A DNA stretch of 64,000 bases, taken from NCBI RefSeq assembly GCF_033100115.1, contig NZ_CP136910.1, positions 5,025,001-5,089,000 on the forward strand. Reading direction: 5' to 3'. The notes beneath the pieces were generated by a model, which was given only the letters and a program-made list of their open reading frames with translations, ran no database searches and was not told the DNA's origin. Both the position numbers and the translations under genes were made by a program. This DNA is from Anaerocolumna sp. AGMB13020 (lineage in GTDB: Bacteria > Bacillota > Clostridia > Lachnospirales > Lachnospiraceae). Of the stretch, positions 1 through 8,736 are shown in pieces; positions within the stretch are counted from its first letter, which is position 1, and every line of letters begins with the position of its first letter.

Positions 1-207
1 TGTCAGGATTTCCACCAGTAGGTCATTTTCTTCTTTGGTAAACGTTAAATTCATTGCCTTTAGCTGGGTATTTGCTTTTACCAACAGAGGAACAACCTTA
101 TCCTGGGATTTGCCCTCAGCTTCTTTGGAAAGATCAATTAATATAGCCATTTTTCTGGGGTCAATGTTTTTCATTGCCGGATGATTCATCCAATTTAAAT
201 TATTCAT
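1..207 (-). CDS. Conserved hypothetical protein, 3'-truncated by the window edge
   Basis: The reading frame starts at an ATG (complement of 205-207), preceded by a clear GGAGGT site (complement of 214-219), and stays open for 69 codons to the window edge, so the C-terminus is missing. The visible protein begins MNNLNWMNHPAMKNIDP and is helical and soluble, with no signal peptide or membrane segment. It lies 18 nt downstream of the 306-residue gene on the same strand and is probably co-transcribed with it. The N-terminus reminds me of small uncharacterised clostridial proteins, but I cannot assign a function. Confidence 0.7.
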   Translation of the reverse strand, partial: MNNLNWMNHPAMKNIDPRKMAILIDLSKEAEGKSQDKVVPLLVKANTQLKAMNLTFTKEENDLLVEILT

Positions 208-225
208 ACCTATACCTCCATAATA

Positions 226-1146
226 TTAGTTTTCCTGCATCATATTAAACATCATGCTTAAATTATCAAAAGTACCTTTTTGCTCTGGTGACAGCATAGT
301 ACTAAGAAGCTCCATCATATTAGGGTTTAGCCCTGAACCAAAGCCATTGTTTGCTTCAGCGCTGTTCGTTTTATTTTCAGTACTGTTATCGGTAGTCTCA
401 GCCTGGGAAGCCATCATACTGGAAAGTGCAGAGTAGGTTTCAAACATACTTTTCATATTCATGATGTTCAAAATACTGTCAATAATCTGTCTTTCTCTTG
501 CATAACAAACCTTTCGGATGCTGTTCAATAATGCGACGATATCAATGTTCTGCTTTTGAAAGCTAAAGGCAGAAACACGGTCTTTGCTTCTGACTGATTG
601 GAGGGTGTCCATGAGCTCAGTGGTCTGTATAATCAGACTTGCAGATTCCTGTGTTTCATTATCAAGATGCGGAAATGCAGCCTTCATGATATCCAGCATA
701 TGCTTTAAACTATTTTCGTTAGGTGGTATCTCTTCGGAATCAGGTTCGTGGGAATCATTAGAAGCAGTAGAATCAAAGTCAGCAGCCCCAGGTTGTGAAC
801 GACTTTCTGTGCTTTCGGAATTATCCTGATATGTAAAATCAAAGCCATTGTTATAAGCATTATTACTGTCATAGGTACCATCGTCAGCAGAAATATTATC
901 TGATGCATTATTACCGGCCGAGTTATTATTATATGCGGAGGTATTCTTAAAACCAGATGCAGCAGGGTTTACAGCTCCGTTAAAATATCCGTATGGATAT
1001 CCGCTACCATGATTTCCGGTATTGTAATTCCCAACAGAGTTAATGGTATTATTTTCAGGAGATGATGCACTGCCTGCTGTATTTGGATTGTTAACATTAT
1101 CAGCATCCTCGTTGTTAAAAGAATTAGTCATACCGTAACCTTCCAT
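226..1146 (-). CDS. Hypothetical protein with Asn/Gly/Ser-rich N-terminus and helical C-terminal domain
   Basis: This is a 306-residue protein of unknown function. Residues 1-130 are low-complexity, rich in Asn, Gly, Ser, Ala and Tyr and presumably disordered. Residues 145-255 form a predicted helical domain (LKHMLDIMKAAFPHLDNE onward) containing the stretch KVCYARERQIIDSILNIM. A second low-complexity Asn/Thr/Glu linker leads to a Met-rich tail. There is no signal peptide or membrane segment. The start used (MEGYGM) has a GGAGAAG site just upstream; a second Met at residue 6 is possible. The gene is followed within 20 nt by the truncated gene at 1-207, so the two probably form one transcription unit. 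I do not recognise a named family. Confidence 0.7.
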   Translation of the reverse strand: MEGYGMTNSFNNEDADNVNNPNTAGSASSPENNTINSVGNYNTGNHGSGYPYGYFNGAVNPAASGFKNTSAYNNNSAGNNASDNISADDGTYDSNNAYNNGFDFTYQDNSESTESRSQPGAADFDSTASNDSHEPDSEEIPPNENSLKHMLDIMKAAFPHLDNETQESASLIIQTTELMDTLQSVRSKDRVSAFSFQKQNIDIVALLNSIRKVCYARERQIIDSILNIMNMKSMFETYSALSSMMASQAETTDNSTENKTNSAEANNGFGSGLNPNMMELLSTMLSPEQKGTFDNLSMMFNMMQEN

Positions 1147-1169
1147 AGCTTCTCCATTTCTTGTTTATC

Positions 1170-1175
1170 ATTATA
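1170..1175 (-). promoter_or_regulatory. Possible -10 element upstream of the 306-residue hypothetical gene
   Basis: A TATAAT lies on the minus strand about 24 nt upstream of the start at 1146. No convincing -35 hexamer sits 16-18 nt further upstream, so this is only a candidate. Confidence 0.35.
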
Positions 1176-1235
1176 CTATATTCAAATACAGGAAAAATAT
1201 AACCACAGGGGATGCTGTTTCAGACAAGCAGAGAA

Positions 1236-1296
1236 GTAAAAAAAAGATAAGAAAAAGCTTCCTGATTATCATACATATAATGAAAATCAGGAAGCT
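1236..1296 (-). terminator. Rho-independent terminator of the chemoreceptor gene
   Basis: A 12-bp inverted repeat (AGCTTCCTGATT at 1256-1267 and its complement at 1285-1296) is followed, reading the minus strand, by a long T-rich tract (1236-1255). It lies 45 nt after the chemoreceptor stop codon. Confidence 0.85.
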
Positions 1297-1340
1297 ACCT
1301 GGGGTAAAATACCAGTTCGATAAAATTGTTCAAGCAGGCT

Positions 1341-3050
1341 CTAGGTAGTGAACTTAGAGATTTCCTGCTGTAAGCTTTGCATGTTGTCTCTGGAAGCATT
1401 TACTTTATTCAAGACCTCCCCAGACATACTATTAATATCGGTTACCTTGTAAGCTATTTCAGCAGTGCCTTTTGCACCTTCACTGGAGGCAGCGGAAACA
1501 CCGTCAATGGTTTCGAGCATATGGCTTACGTTTTCTGAAAGGTTACTGGCGGCCTGGTAGAAATCCTTCACTAAAGTATCAACAAAAGAAGCATCTTCAC
1601 TGTACTTCTCCATGATATCAAGAAAAGAAGTGTAGTCATTGCGTACGTTTATATCCATAAAGGTCAGCAGAGAGTTGGAGTTCACGGCCAGATTATCAAC
1701 AGACATGGTCACCTTATCTGTTATACCTTGAATTTCTTTTACCGCATTTTTGGATTCCTCCGCCAGCTTTCGTATCTCCTCGGCAACAACAGAAAAGCCT
1801 TTCCCGGCTTCCCCGGCCCTGGCAGCTTCAATAGCGGCATTTAATGCCAGAAGGTTGGTTTGATTGGTAATCTGCATAATAGATTCTGATAATACATTGA
1901 TCTGTTGTACAATCTTAGATTCCTCGATGGAAAGTCTTAATTTGCCATTGACCTCTTCCAGCAGTTTATAGGTTCGCTCCTGAGATAGTATGATATGGGA
2001 CTTTACATCCGCTGCCCGGGTGCTGATTTCATTCACTTTCTCAGCACCTTCAGCGGTTTTGGTGGCTATGGCATGAACGGTATTCTCTATATCCATCGCC
2101 GAGCTGGTCATTTCTTCGCCGGAGGCGGCTGTTTCTTCCATTCCTGCTGACAATTCCTCTGTAGTAGCTGAGATGTCTTCAATGGTATTGCTTAAGGATA
2201 ACATATTTGATTGAACTTCTACTACCAGATAATCTGTGCTGGCAGAATAGTGGCTGACATTCTCAATGATTTCCCTAATATTTCCGATGAATTTATTTAT
2301 GCTGATTGACAGCTGGCTGATTTCGTCTTTCGTTTTAATATGTATTGTTTTGGTTAAATCACCACCCTGTTCCGCAAGGGTATTTAGTTCTGATTTTAAT
2401 AAGTTCATTGGTTTCAGAATGGAATTGATAATAACGGTCATCATAAGAAGGCTTACAACAGAAAGGGCAAGAACAATAATCATACTGTTTCTTGTTGCAT
2501 TTTGGTAAAGTTCATTGCTTGATTTCAATTCAGTGGCGGCAGTATTCTTACTATAATCAACCAGTTTTGATAAAAGGGCGGATATTGTATCAAAGGCTGT
2601 TTTTGTATCATTGTTCATCATTTCAAGGGCTGAATCAGTATCGAGATTTCTGCTAAAACTTATTGTCTTATCATGGAGGGCTATATAACTATTCCAACTT
2701 GTGATAATTTGATTATATAGAATTTCATAATCAGAGGTATGTATATACTGTCTGTATTCTTCTAATTTACTATTTATGATGTCTTTTCTTGCATTTAGAT
2801 CTTTTTCCAGTTCGAGTTTGGAGGCTAATACATTGTTAAGAATATGATTATATTCCTGAATTCTATAATTAGAGGTCATTGTGTTAAGATCTTCTGATAG
2901 AACGATGCCAGGCAGCAGTTCATTATTCGTACTCTGAAGTTTTAGATTGATAGTTTTCATTGTATGTATGAAATAAAAACTGAGGATCATTAGCATAATA
3001 AGAATGCTCATAATAAGAAAAATTAGTTTACTTTTTATTGTCTTTAGCAA
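1341..3050 (-). CDS. Methyl-accepting chemotaxis protein (4HB-type sensor)
   Basis: This 569-residue transmembrane chemoreceptor would control CheA through the chemosensory array. A membrane segment at about residues 9-29 is followed by an extracytoplasmic helical region (about 30-185) of the four-helix-bundle kind, a second membrane segment (about 190-212), a HAMP linker and a long coiled-coil signalling domain. The conserved hairpin tip is present ([20 protein letters not shown] and the following [16 protein letters not shown]). The start is TTG at 3050: GGAGGT lies 6 nt upstream, and the nearby ATG at 3055 is in another frame and stops after three codons. The ligand is unknown. It is monocistronic, with its own promoter and terminator. 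Confidence 0.93.
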   Translation of the reverse strand: MLKTIKSKLIFLIMSILIMLMILSFYFIHTMKTINLKLQSTNNELLPGIVLSEDLNTMTSNYRIQEYNHILNNVLASKLELEKDLNARKDIINSKLEEYRQYIHTSDYEILYNQIITSWNSYIALHDKTISFSRNLDTDSALEMMNNDTKTAFDTISALLSKLVDYSKNTAATELKSSNELYQNATRNSMIIVLALSVVSLLMMTVIINSILKPMNLLKSELNTLAEQGGDLTKTIHIKTKDEISQLSISINKFIGNIREIIENVSHYSASTDYLVVEVQSNMLSLSNTIEDISATTEELSAGMEETAASGEEMTSSAMDIENTVHAIATKTAEGAEKVNEISTRAADVKSHIILSQERTYKLLEEVNGKLRLSIEESKIVQQINVLSESIMQITNQTNLLALNAAIEAARAGEAGKGFSVVAEEIRKLAEESKNAVKEIQGITDKVTMSVDNLAVNSNSLLTFMDINVRNDYTSFLDIMEKYSEDASFVDTLVKDFYQAASNLSENVSHMLETIDGVSAASSEGAKGTAEIAYKVTDINSMSGEVLNKVNASRDNMQSLQQEISKFTT

Positions 3051-3112
3051 GTCATTACCTCCGGTATGTGTGAGTATTTATGAAGAAAAATCATTAGTTA
3101 TACATTTTGATA

Positions 3113-3141
3113 ATTTTATCATGCCTATAGAAAAGATGCAA
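3113..3141 (-). promoter_or_regulatory. Sigma-A-type promoter of the chemoreceptor gene
   Basis: On the minus strand TTGCAT (3136-3141), a 17-nt spacer and TAAAAT (3113-3118) lie about 65 nt upstream of the TTG start. Confidence 0.55.
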
Positions 3142-3224
3142 TATCCTAATAATGCATTAAAAAGTACGAAAATAATGGATTTTACAAGACATTATTACAC
3201 CATACAGAAATTAAGTTACTTTCC

Positions 3225-3253
3225 TTGACAGAGGAATTCATCCATAATACAAT
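3225..3253 (+). promoter_or_regulatory. Sigma-A-type promoter upstream of the DUF1538/P-II pair
   Basis: TTGACA (3225-3230), a 17-nt spacer and TACAAT (3248-3253) form a near-consensus promoter. It is the only strong plus-strand promoter before the DUF1538 gene. Confidence 0.65.
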
Positions 3254-3478
3254 AATATAAGCAATGTTGTTGAGAATGGTGTTATAAGGAACTTCGATAT
3301 GTTTGAGTTTAATGAATTATTAGAGGGTGAAATATCGCATTGGAAATTCTTGAAAAAGACCTGATCTCATCAGCAAAAATAATAATATAAAAGTATATAA
3401 GTATGCAATCAACTTATATAGGTTTAAAGAAAGGGGTTCATGAAACAGTAATTTTAATATAGAAAGGAAGACAAGTAT

Positions 3479-4951
3479 TTGAGTGTATTTATTGAAAAAT
3501 TTAAAGAAGTACTAACATCGGTCTTACCCATAACAGCAATAGTCGTATTACTTAACTTTACTTTAACACCCATTGAAACACCTATAATGATTAGATTTTT
3601 AATAGGAGCAGTATTTGTAATTTTAGGCCTGACAATCTTTCTTATTGGAGTAGATACTGGTATTACACCGATAGGTAATAACATGGGTAGTGCAATTACA
3701 AAAAGCAATAAGCTTTGGGTTGTTGCAATTGCAGGTCTAGTGTTAGGTTTTATTGTATCTATCGCAGAACCTGACCTTCAGATTTTAGCAGGACAGATAG
3801 ATCAGGTAACTTTGGGACTGATATCAAAAAATAGTATCGTTTTTATTGTCTCAATAGGAATAGCCATACTTCTTTCGGTAGGTTTAATAAGAATTGTATA
3901 TAATTTTCCTCTTTATAAATTGTTGACTGTTTTGTATGGTATTATCTTAATTCTCGGCATCTTTACTTCTAGAGAGTTTTTAGCCATATCTTTTGATGCT
4001 TCTGGGGCAACTACAGGAGCTTTGACAGTTCCATTCATATTATCTCTGGCAATCGGTGTATCCAAATTAAAAAAAGATAGCAAAGCTTCTGAAAAAGATA
4101 GTTTTGGACTGGTAGCAATCGCTTCTACCGGTGCAATTATTTCTGTAATGATAATGAGTATATTGTCAAAAACAGATAAGATAACAGGCAGTCTTAAGCA
4201 GGAAACTATTTCGGATTCAATATTTTATCCTTTTATACATGAATTCCCAAAGGTAGGTTTAGAAATTTTTATTGCACTTTTACCTATTCTGGTGATTTTT
4301 CTTATTTTTCAAAAAAAACATTTCGGACTATCTAAAAAAGAAGTAAGAAAGATTCTTTTTGGTATATTGTTTACGCTAATTGGGCTTGTTATGTTTCTGG
4401 TAGGAGTAAATGCAGGTTTCATGAATGTTGGAACTGTCGTAGGATATAGTATTGCATCTTTAGATAACAAAGCATATGTTGTAGTAATCGGATTTGTGTT
4501 AGGTATTGTAACTATTTTGGCAGAGCCGGCTGTTTATGTACTGACACATCAGATTGAGGATGTAACAAGCGGATATGTAAAGAGAAGTGTCGTTATGATA
4601 ACCCTTTCCCTTGGAGTAGGAATGGCGGTGGCATTATCCATGATACGCATACTTATTCCTGAATTACAGCTATGGCAATATATCTTGCCAGGGTATATAA
4701 TATCAATTGCAATGAGTTATTTTGTACCGAAACTATTTGTAGGTATTGCTTTTGATTCCGGAGGAGTTGCCTCTGGACCTATGACGGCTACTTTCATTCT
4801 TGCTTATGCACAAGGTGCGGCAGAAGCAATCGAAGGTGCTGATGTTTTGGTTGATGGATTTGGAATGATTGCAATGGTTGCTATGACTCCTTTAATTGCA
4901 TTGCAGATACTAGGTTTTATATTTAAATTAAAATCAAAAAGGAGTGAATGA
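3479..4951 (+). CDS. DUF1538 family integral membrane protein, two repeats
   Basis: This 490-residue polytopic membrane protein is built of two homologous halves (about residues 1-235 and 270-490). Each half carries paired motifs: AEPD followed by FDASGATTGALT in the first, and AEPA followed by FDSGGVASGPMT in the second. The conserved Gly/Ser/Thr loops inside membrane regions suggest a transporter or channel, but substrate and mechanism are not established from sequence. I assign it to DUF1538 from these repeats and from its partner: the stop codon overlaps the first ATG of a P-II-like gene, so the two are translationally coupled. The start is TTG at 3479 with AGGAAG 8 nt upstream; no in-frame ATG fits better. 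Confidence 0.85.
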   Translation: MSVFIEKFKEVLTSVLPITAIVVLLNFTLTPIETPIMIRFLIGAVFVILGLTIFLIGVDTGITPIGNNMGSAITKSNKLWVVAIAGLVLGFIVSIAEPDLQILAGQIDQVTLGLISKNSIVFIVSIGIAILLSVGLIRIVYNFPLYKLLTVLYGIILILGIFTSREFLAISFDASGATTGALTVPFILSLAIGVSKLKKDSKASEKDSFGLVAIASTGAIISVMIMSILSKTDKITGSLKQETISDSIFYPFIHEFPKVGLEIFIALLPILVIFLIFQKKHFGLSKKEVRKILFGILFTLIGLVMFLVGVNAGFMNVGTVVGYSIASLDNKAYVVVIGFVLGIVTILAEPAVYVLTHQIEDVTSGYVKRSVVMITLSLGVGMAVALSMIRILIPELQLWQYILPGYIISIAMSYFVPKLFVGIAFDSGGVASGPMTATFILAYAQGAAEAIEGADVLVDGFGMIAMVAMTPLIALQILGFIFKLKSKRSE

Positions 4952-4953
4952 TA

Positions 4954-5616
4954 ATGGGTATTAAAAATGTTAATATAGAATTGATACGTATCATTGTTAA
5001 TTTAGGAATGGGTAGTAAATTATTAAAGACAGCGAAAGAGAATGGCATCTCGGGGGGAACAGTACTGTTAGCTCATGGTACTGCGAGTAATACGATATGG
5101 GATTACCTGGGGTTATCAGATGTGCGTAAAGAGGTGGTTTTACTATTAGCTGACAGCGAAACTGCCCAACGTTCTTTGGAAATAATGAATAAAGAATATA
5201 AATTCGATAAGCCGAATCATGGAATCGCATTTACAACATCTATTAGTGCTGCCGTAGGATCCAGAAGCTGTTCCTGCAACAATATGGAAAATGAAAGAGG
5301 TGTGAGTAATACAATGTATCATATAATTACAACTATAGTTGAAAAAGGTAATGCAGAGAAAGTTATCGATGCTGCAACAAAGGCAGGGTCTAAAGGGGGA
5401 ACAATTATCAATGGAAGAGGCTCAGGAATTCATGAGACCAGCAGGCTGTTTTCTATGGATATTGAACCAGAAAAAGAAATTGTATTGATTCTATCCGAGG
5501 CCGCTGATACAGAAGCAATTGTTAATTCCATAAAAAATGATTTGAAAATAGATGAGCCTGGTAATGGAATTATTTATGTGCAAGATGTCAACAGAACTTT
5601 TGGAATTTATAAATAA
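4954..5616 (+). CDS. Tandem P-II-like nitrogen-regulator-type protein
   Basis: This is a 220-residue soluble protein made of two P-II-like (ferredoxin-fold) repeats joined by a Cys-containing linker. Repeat 1 carries NGISGGTVLLAHGTA and repeat 2 AGSKGGTIINGRGSG, the Gly-rich nucleotide-binding/T-loop base. Each repeat ends with a GNGI/NHGI-type segment. Classical P-II proteins are about 112 residues and trimeric, so the duplication would make a different subunit arrangement. P-II proteins bind ATP/ADP and often 2-oxoglutarate and gate membrane transporters; here the obvious partner is the upstream DUF1538 protein. ATG at 4948 overlaps the upstream stop (ATGA) but sits only 3 nt after the GGAG. 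ATG at 4954 has 9-nt spacing and is preferred. A terminator follows. Confidence 0.85.
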   Translation: MGIKNVNIELIRIIVNLGMGSKLLKTAKENGISGGTVLLAHGTASNTIWDYLGLSDVRKEVVLLLADSETAQRSLEIMNKEYKFDKPNHGIAFTTSISAAVGSRSCSCNNMENERGVSNTMYHIITTIVEKGNAEKVIDAATKAGSKGGTIINGRGSGIHETSRLFSMDIEPEKEIVLILSEAADTEAIVNSIKNDLKIDEPGNGIIYVQDVNRTFGIYK

Positions 5617-5642
5617 TCCCAATCAAGTGAATAAATTTAAAA

Positions 5643-5690
5643 GGGCTGATGCCATGGCATATAAATAACCTGGCATCGGCCCATTTGTAT
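5643..5690. terminator. Bidirectional terminator between the P-II-like gene and luxS
   Basis: GGGCTGATGCCA (5643-5654) pairs with TGGCATCGGCCC (5671-5682) with one G-T wobble. T-rich sequence follows on both strands, between convergent genes ending at 5616 and 5694. Confidence 0.8.
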
Positions 5691-5693
5691 TTA

Positions 5694-6173
5694 TCATTCT
5701 GGATAGTTAAGGTGTTCCTCTGTAATACCGTTTAATATTTCCTGTAAAAATTTATTAGCAAGATATTTTGCCATATTCAAGTTCATATCTAGGTAATTAC
5801 CACAGTTAAAAGCGGCTGCTCCTGGAACCTCGCCTGTAAAATCACGTACGAAGGTAAACATTTCCGTAATCAATGGGACTACATCTCTTGAAGCATAATC
5901 CCCTGCCAGTATCAGATAGAATCCTGTACGACAGCCCATAGGTCCAAAATATATGGTTTTATCCGTATATTCAGGATGATTTCTTAAAAACGTTGCACCC
6001 AGATGCTCGATGGTATGAATCTCGGCAGTATTCATTACCGGTTCAAAATTGGGTCGGGTCATACGTATATCGAAAGTGGTAAGGATCGTGTCACCAGCAT
6101 TATCTTTTCTTGATACGTAGATACCCGGCAGTAATCTCAGGTGGTCTATTGTAAAGCTTGCAATCTGCTCCAT
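5694..6173 (-). CDS. luxS: S-ribosylhomocysteine lyase LuxS
   Basis: LuxS splits S-ribosylhomocysteine into homocysteine and the AI-2 precursor DPD in the activated methyl cycle. The 159-residue protein has the metal-binding HTIEH motif (His53, His57), the third ligand Cys124 in AFNCGNY, and catalytic Cys81 in GPMGCRTGFY. The frame is open 33 codons further upstream, but the ATG at 6173 has an AAGGAGA site at good spacing and starts the normal family N-terminus (MEQIASFTIDH). It is monocistronic, with a promoter about 35-60 nt upstream and a shared terminator downstream. Confidence 0.97.
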   Translation of the reverse strand: MEQIASFTIDHLRLLPGIYVSRKDNAGDTILTTFDIRMTRPNFEPVMNTAEIHTIEHLGATFLRNHPEYTDKTIYFGPMGCRTGFYLILAGDYASRDVVPLITEMFTFVRDFTGEVPGAAAFNCGNYLDMNLNMAKYLANKFLQEILNGITEEHLNYPE

Positions 6174-6204
6174 AACATACTCTCCTTCAGTAAATAATTT
6201 TGAC

Positions 6205-6233
6205 TTATTATAACATAGATAAGATACAGTTAA
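6205..6233 (-). promoter_or_regulatory. Extended -10 promoter of luxS
   Basis: On the minus strand TGTTATAAT (extended -10; TATAAT at 6205-6210) is preceded by a poor -35 (TTTTAA at 6228-6233, 17-nt spacer). Confidence 0.5.
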
Positions 6234-6445
6234 AAGTAAAAAATTATCTTTACATTGGTGTTGCATTACCACACTTAAGAAAAAGTAGTATACTACAACA
6301 GTTTTATCAGATATAATAAATTAACAGGGATATCATAGGATTACTTTTGATACTGCTTCTGTAGAAGAATTAGGAATACAATGTATTTTACTACCCAGAA
6401 AGGCCTTTCTCTTTGAAAGGCAGCAATAGTTTAAAGGAGAGCATT

Positions 6446-7066
6446 ATGACGGACAGTATAATATTTGATCTAGATGGAACACTATGGGATGCAACGGATG
6501 GAGCAGCAGTAGTATGGCAGGCTGAAGCAGCAAAATACAGTGACGTTAAGGATGTTATAACAGCCGATAAATTAAAATCTTTATATGGACGGCCTTTAGA
6601 AGAAATAGCAGTCAAGTTGCTTCCCAGTGCAGAGACAGAGACTGCTCTTACTATTATGAGAGAGAGCGTTATCAAACAATGTCCTTACCTTGAGAAGGAC
6701 GGAGGTATCCTGTACCCTGGACTAATCAGTACCTTAAAAGAGCTTAAAAAGAAATATAAACTGTTTATTGTAAGCAATTGTGAGGAAGGTTATATCCAGT
6801 GTTTTTTAAATGCTCATAACTTATGGGATATCTTTGAGGATTTTGAATATCCCGGCCGAAGTGGTAAATTAAAAGCTGAAAACATTAGACTTGTTATAGA
6901 GAGAAACCATCTGCAATCACCAGTATACCTTGGAGATACAGAAGGAGACCAGTTAGCTGCAAAGAAAGCGGAAATACCGTTTATTTATGCAAGATACGGT
7001 TTTGGCGATGTGAAGGAATACGACAAAGCAATCGATAGTTTTGCAGAGCTGCTGAGCAATATTTGA
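6446..7066 (+). CDS. HAD-superfamily hydrolase, phosphoglycolate phosphatase-like
   Basis: This 206-residue HAD phosphatase has the catalytic motif FDLDGTLWD (nucleophile Asp8, general acid Asp10), motif II in FIVSNCEEG, a conserved Lys in the RSGKLKAEN segment, and motif IV GDTEGDQLAAKKA. The helical cap between residues 15 and 80 fits subfamily I (Gph/PgmB-like). The substrate cannot be named from sequence. I use the ATG at 6446 rather than the upstream in-frame ATG at 6413 because AAAGGAG precedes it by 6 nt and the nucleophile motif then sits at the usual position. It is apparently a single-gene unit. Confidence 0.88.
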   Translation: MTDSIIFDLDGTLWDATDGAAVVWQAEAAKYSDVKDVITADKLKSLYGRPLEEIAVKLLPSAETETALTIMRESVIKQCPYLEKDGGILYPGLISTLKELKKKYKLFIVSNCEEGYIQCFLNAHNLWDIFEDFEYPGRSGKLKAENIRLVIERNHLQSPVYLGDTEGDQLAAKKAEIPFIYARYGFGDVKEYDKAIDSFAELLSNI

Positions 7067-7104
7067 TATTGACTTTGGATTGCTTCATGGAGTATACTAA
7101 ATAT

Positions 7105-7402
7105 AGAAAAACAAAAAGCCGATGATTAAGAGTAGTAAGCAGAAGATTTGTTATCAGAGAGCTGTCGCAGGGTGGAAGACAGTAGCAGAATCTGTATGAA
7201 TGGACTTATAGGCTCGGGAGGAAAGGAATTATTCCAAGTAATGCCCGACGGGGTCTTCAGCCGTTATCAATGAAGCATATATTACAGTATATGGATTGAG
7301 TGGGCGCTTATGCGCCAAACCGGGTGGTACCGCAGAAGTGAACATGACTTTTGTCCCAGTGATATTACGAGAGTAGTATTCTGTGGCAGAGGTCTTTTTT
7401 TG
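7105..7402 (+). promoter_or_regulatory. T-box riboswitch leader, tryptophan-specific
   Basis: This is the 5' leader of trpS. The T-box consensus GGGTGGTACCGC sits at 7322-7333. A Stem I-like region extends from about 7118 to 7215, and a UGG triplet at 7201-7203 occupies the expected specifier-loop position. The terminator arm (about 7346-7395) is followed by seven T (7394-7400). Uncharged tRNA-Trp would pair with the UGG and stabilise the antiterminator, switching on trpS when charging is low. The Trp specifier agrees with the downstream gene. Stem boundaries are estimated by eye. Confidence 0.92.
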
Positions 7403-7412
7403 TTAGAGAATT

Positions 7413-7526
7413 AGCACCTAATAATGGGGATAGCACCTTGTAATGGGAAAAGCACTTGGTAATGGTAACAGTACCTTGGTAATGGGAATGATACTGAGTA
7501 ATAGGAATAGTGCATGGTAAAGGAAT
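7413..7526 (+). repeat. Degenerate 19-nt tandem repeat, six units
   Basis: Six head-to-tail units of 18-20 nt with consensus AGCACCTTGTAATGGGAAT begin at 7413, 7432, 7451, 7470, 7490 and 7509. Units 1-4 are close copies and units 5-6 have decayed. The array starts 11 nt after the T-box terminator and ends 170 nt before the trpS start, so it is transcribed only on read-through. No coding frame is evident. Confidence 0.8.
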
Positions 7527-7696
7527 AACACCCATTATATAAAAAAGGACTACCAGAAGAAGTGCCACATGTCACACCTAAGGAAATGTGTCGCTAGGAT
7601 GACTGCGTTTCAGCCCATGAGTCAGGAAAGTCGGACTCTTGTTCTTTCGTAGTAAGAAATTTTTAGAGAATGAAAAGTAAGCGGAGGTAAAAATCA

Positions 7697-8707
7697 ATGT
7701 TAGACGGAAAAAAAGTACTATTTAGCGGAATGCAGGCAACGGGGAATATTACCCTGGGAAATTATATGGGAGCTCTAAAGAATTGGATTGATTTGAATAA
7801 TGATGATAGTTACCAGTGCTTTAATTGTGTGGTTGATCTGCATTCCTTAACAGTAAGACAGGACCCGGCAGAACTTCGTAAGAGAGCGAGAACGCTTCTA
7901 AGCCTTTATATTGCTGCCGGTCTGGATCCCGTTAAGAACTGCATTTATTATCAGTCACATGTGTCCGGCCATGCAGAACTAAGCTGGATCTTAAACTGCT
8001 TTACTTATATGGGAGAATTAAACCGTATGACACAGTTTAAAGATAAGTCAGCAAAACACGCCGACAATATAAATGCCGGACTTTTCACCTATCCTGTACT
8101 TATGGCTGCTGATATCCTGTTGTTCCAGACGGATGTAGTACCTGTAGGTGCAGACCAGAAACAGCATCTTGAAATAACCAGAGATATCGCCGAACGTTTC
8201 AATGGGGTATACGGAGATGTATTTACCATTCCTGAGCCTTATATTGGTAAGGTAGGTGCCAAAATCATGAGTCTTCAGGAGCCGGATAAGAAAATGTCCA
8301 AGTCCGATGAGAATGTTAATGCTACCATTTATCTGATGGACGATCCGGATACAGTTATTCGTAAGTTTAAGAGAGCTGTAACCGATTCTGATAATGAAAT
8401 ACGCTATACCGAAGAGAAACCGGGAATCAAGAATCTTATTGATATCTACTCCGCAGTTACGAATAAAACATCTGGAGAAGTTGAAAGAGAATTTGACGGC
8501 AAAGGTTATGGAGAGTTCAAACTTGCTGTAGGAGAGGCCGTTAACAGTGTTTTGGTGCCCATCCATCTGAGAATGGATGAATTATCAAAGGATAAAGCCT
8601 ATATTGACGGAATCATAAAAGAAAACAGCGATAAAGCCAACTATTTTGCAACGAAAACACTTCGTAAGGTTCAAAAAAAGATTGGCCTGCCTGAAAGAGT
8701 ACGATAA
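7697..8707 (+). CDS. trpS: Tryptophanyl-tRNA synthetase
   Basis: This class I aminoacyl-tRNA synthetase charges tRNA-Trp. It has 336 residues, normal for bacterial TrpRS. The HIGH-equivalent motif lies in TGNITLGNYMGAL near the N-terminus and the KMSKS loop in KKMSKSDEN near residue 200. The YPVLMAADILLFQTDVVPVG segment and the DQKQHLEITRDIAERFN segment are typical of the family. The start has a GGAGGT site at good spacing. The gene is controlled by the upstream T-box, and a 2-hydroxyacid dehydrogenase gene follows after 29 nt without a terminator. Confidence 0.97.
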   Translation: MLDGKKVLFSGMQATGNITLGNYMGALKNWIDLNNDDSYQCFNCVVDLHSLTVRQDPAELRKRARTLLSLYIAAGLDPVKNCIYYQSHVSGHAELSWILNCFTYMGELNRMTQFKDKSAKHADNINAGLFTYPVLMAADILLFQTDVVPVGADQKQHLEITRDIAERFNGVYGDVFTIPEPYIGKVGAKIMSLQEPDKKMSKSDENVNATIYLMDDPDTVIRKFKRAVTDSDNEIRYTEEKPGIKNLIDIYSAVTNKTSGEVEREFDGKGYGEFKLAVGEAVNSVLVPIHLRMDELSKDKAYIDGIIKENSDKANYFATKTLRKVQKKIGLPERVR

Positions 8708-8736
8708 CTTTAATTTGAAGGAAAGGCTGTTTGAAT

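Larger units (their letters stand above)
3051..3478. other. 428-nt divergent intergenic region
   Basis: This AT-rich region separates the chemoreceptor (minus) from the DUF1538 gene (plus). It holds one good promoter for each direction, annotated separately. The plus-strand leader from the TTGACA/TACAAT promoter would be about 220 nt long. I see no riboswitch fold or ORF in it beyond an ATG-AAA-CAG-TAA mini-ORF at 3440. Confidence 0.6.

Noticed and set aside
6174..6272. N-terminal extension of luxS
   Set aside because: The ATG at 6173 has the only good ribosome site, and the promoter -10 lies inside the extension.
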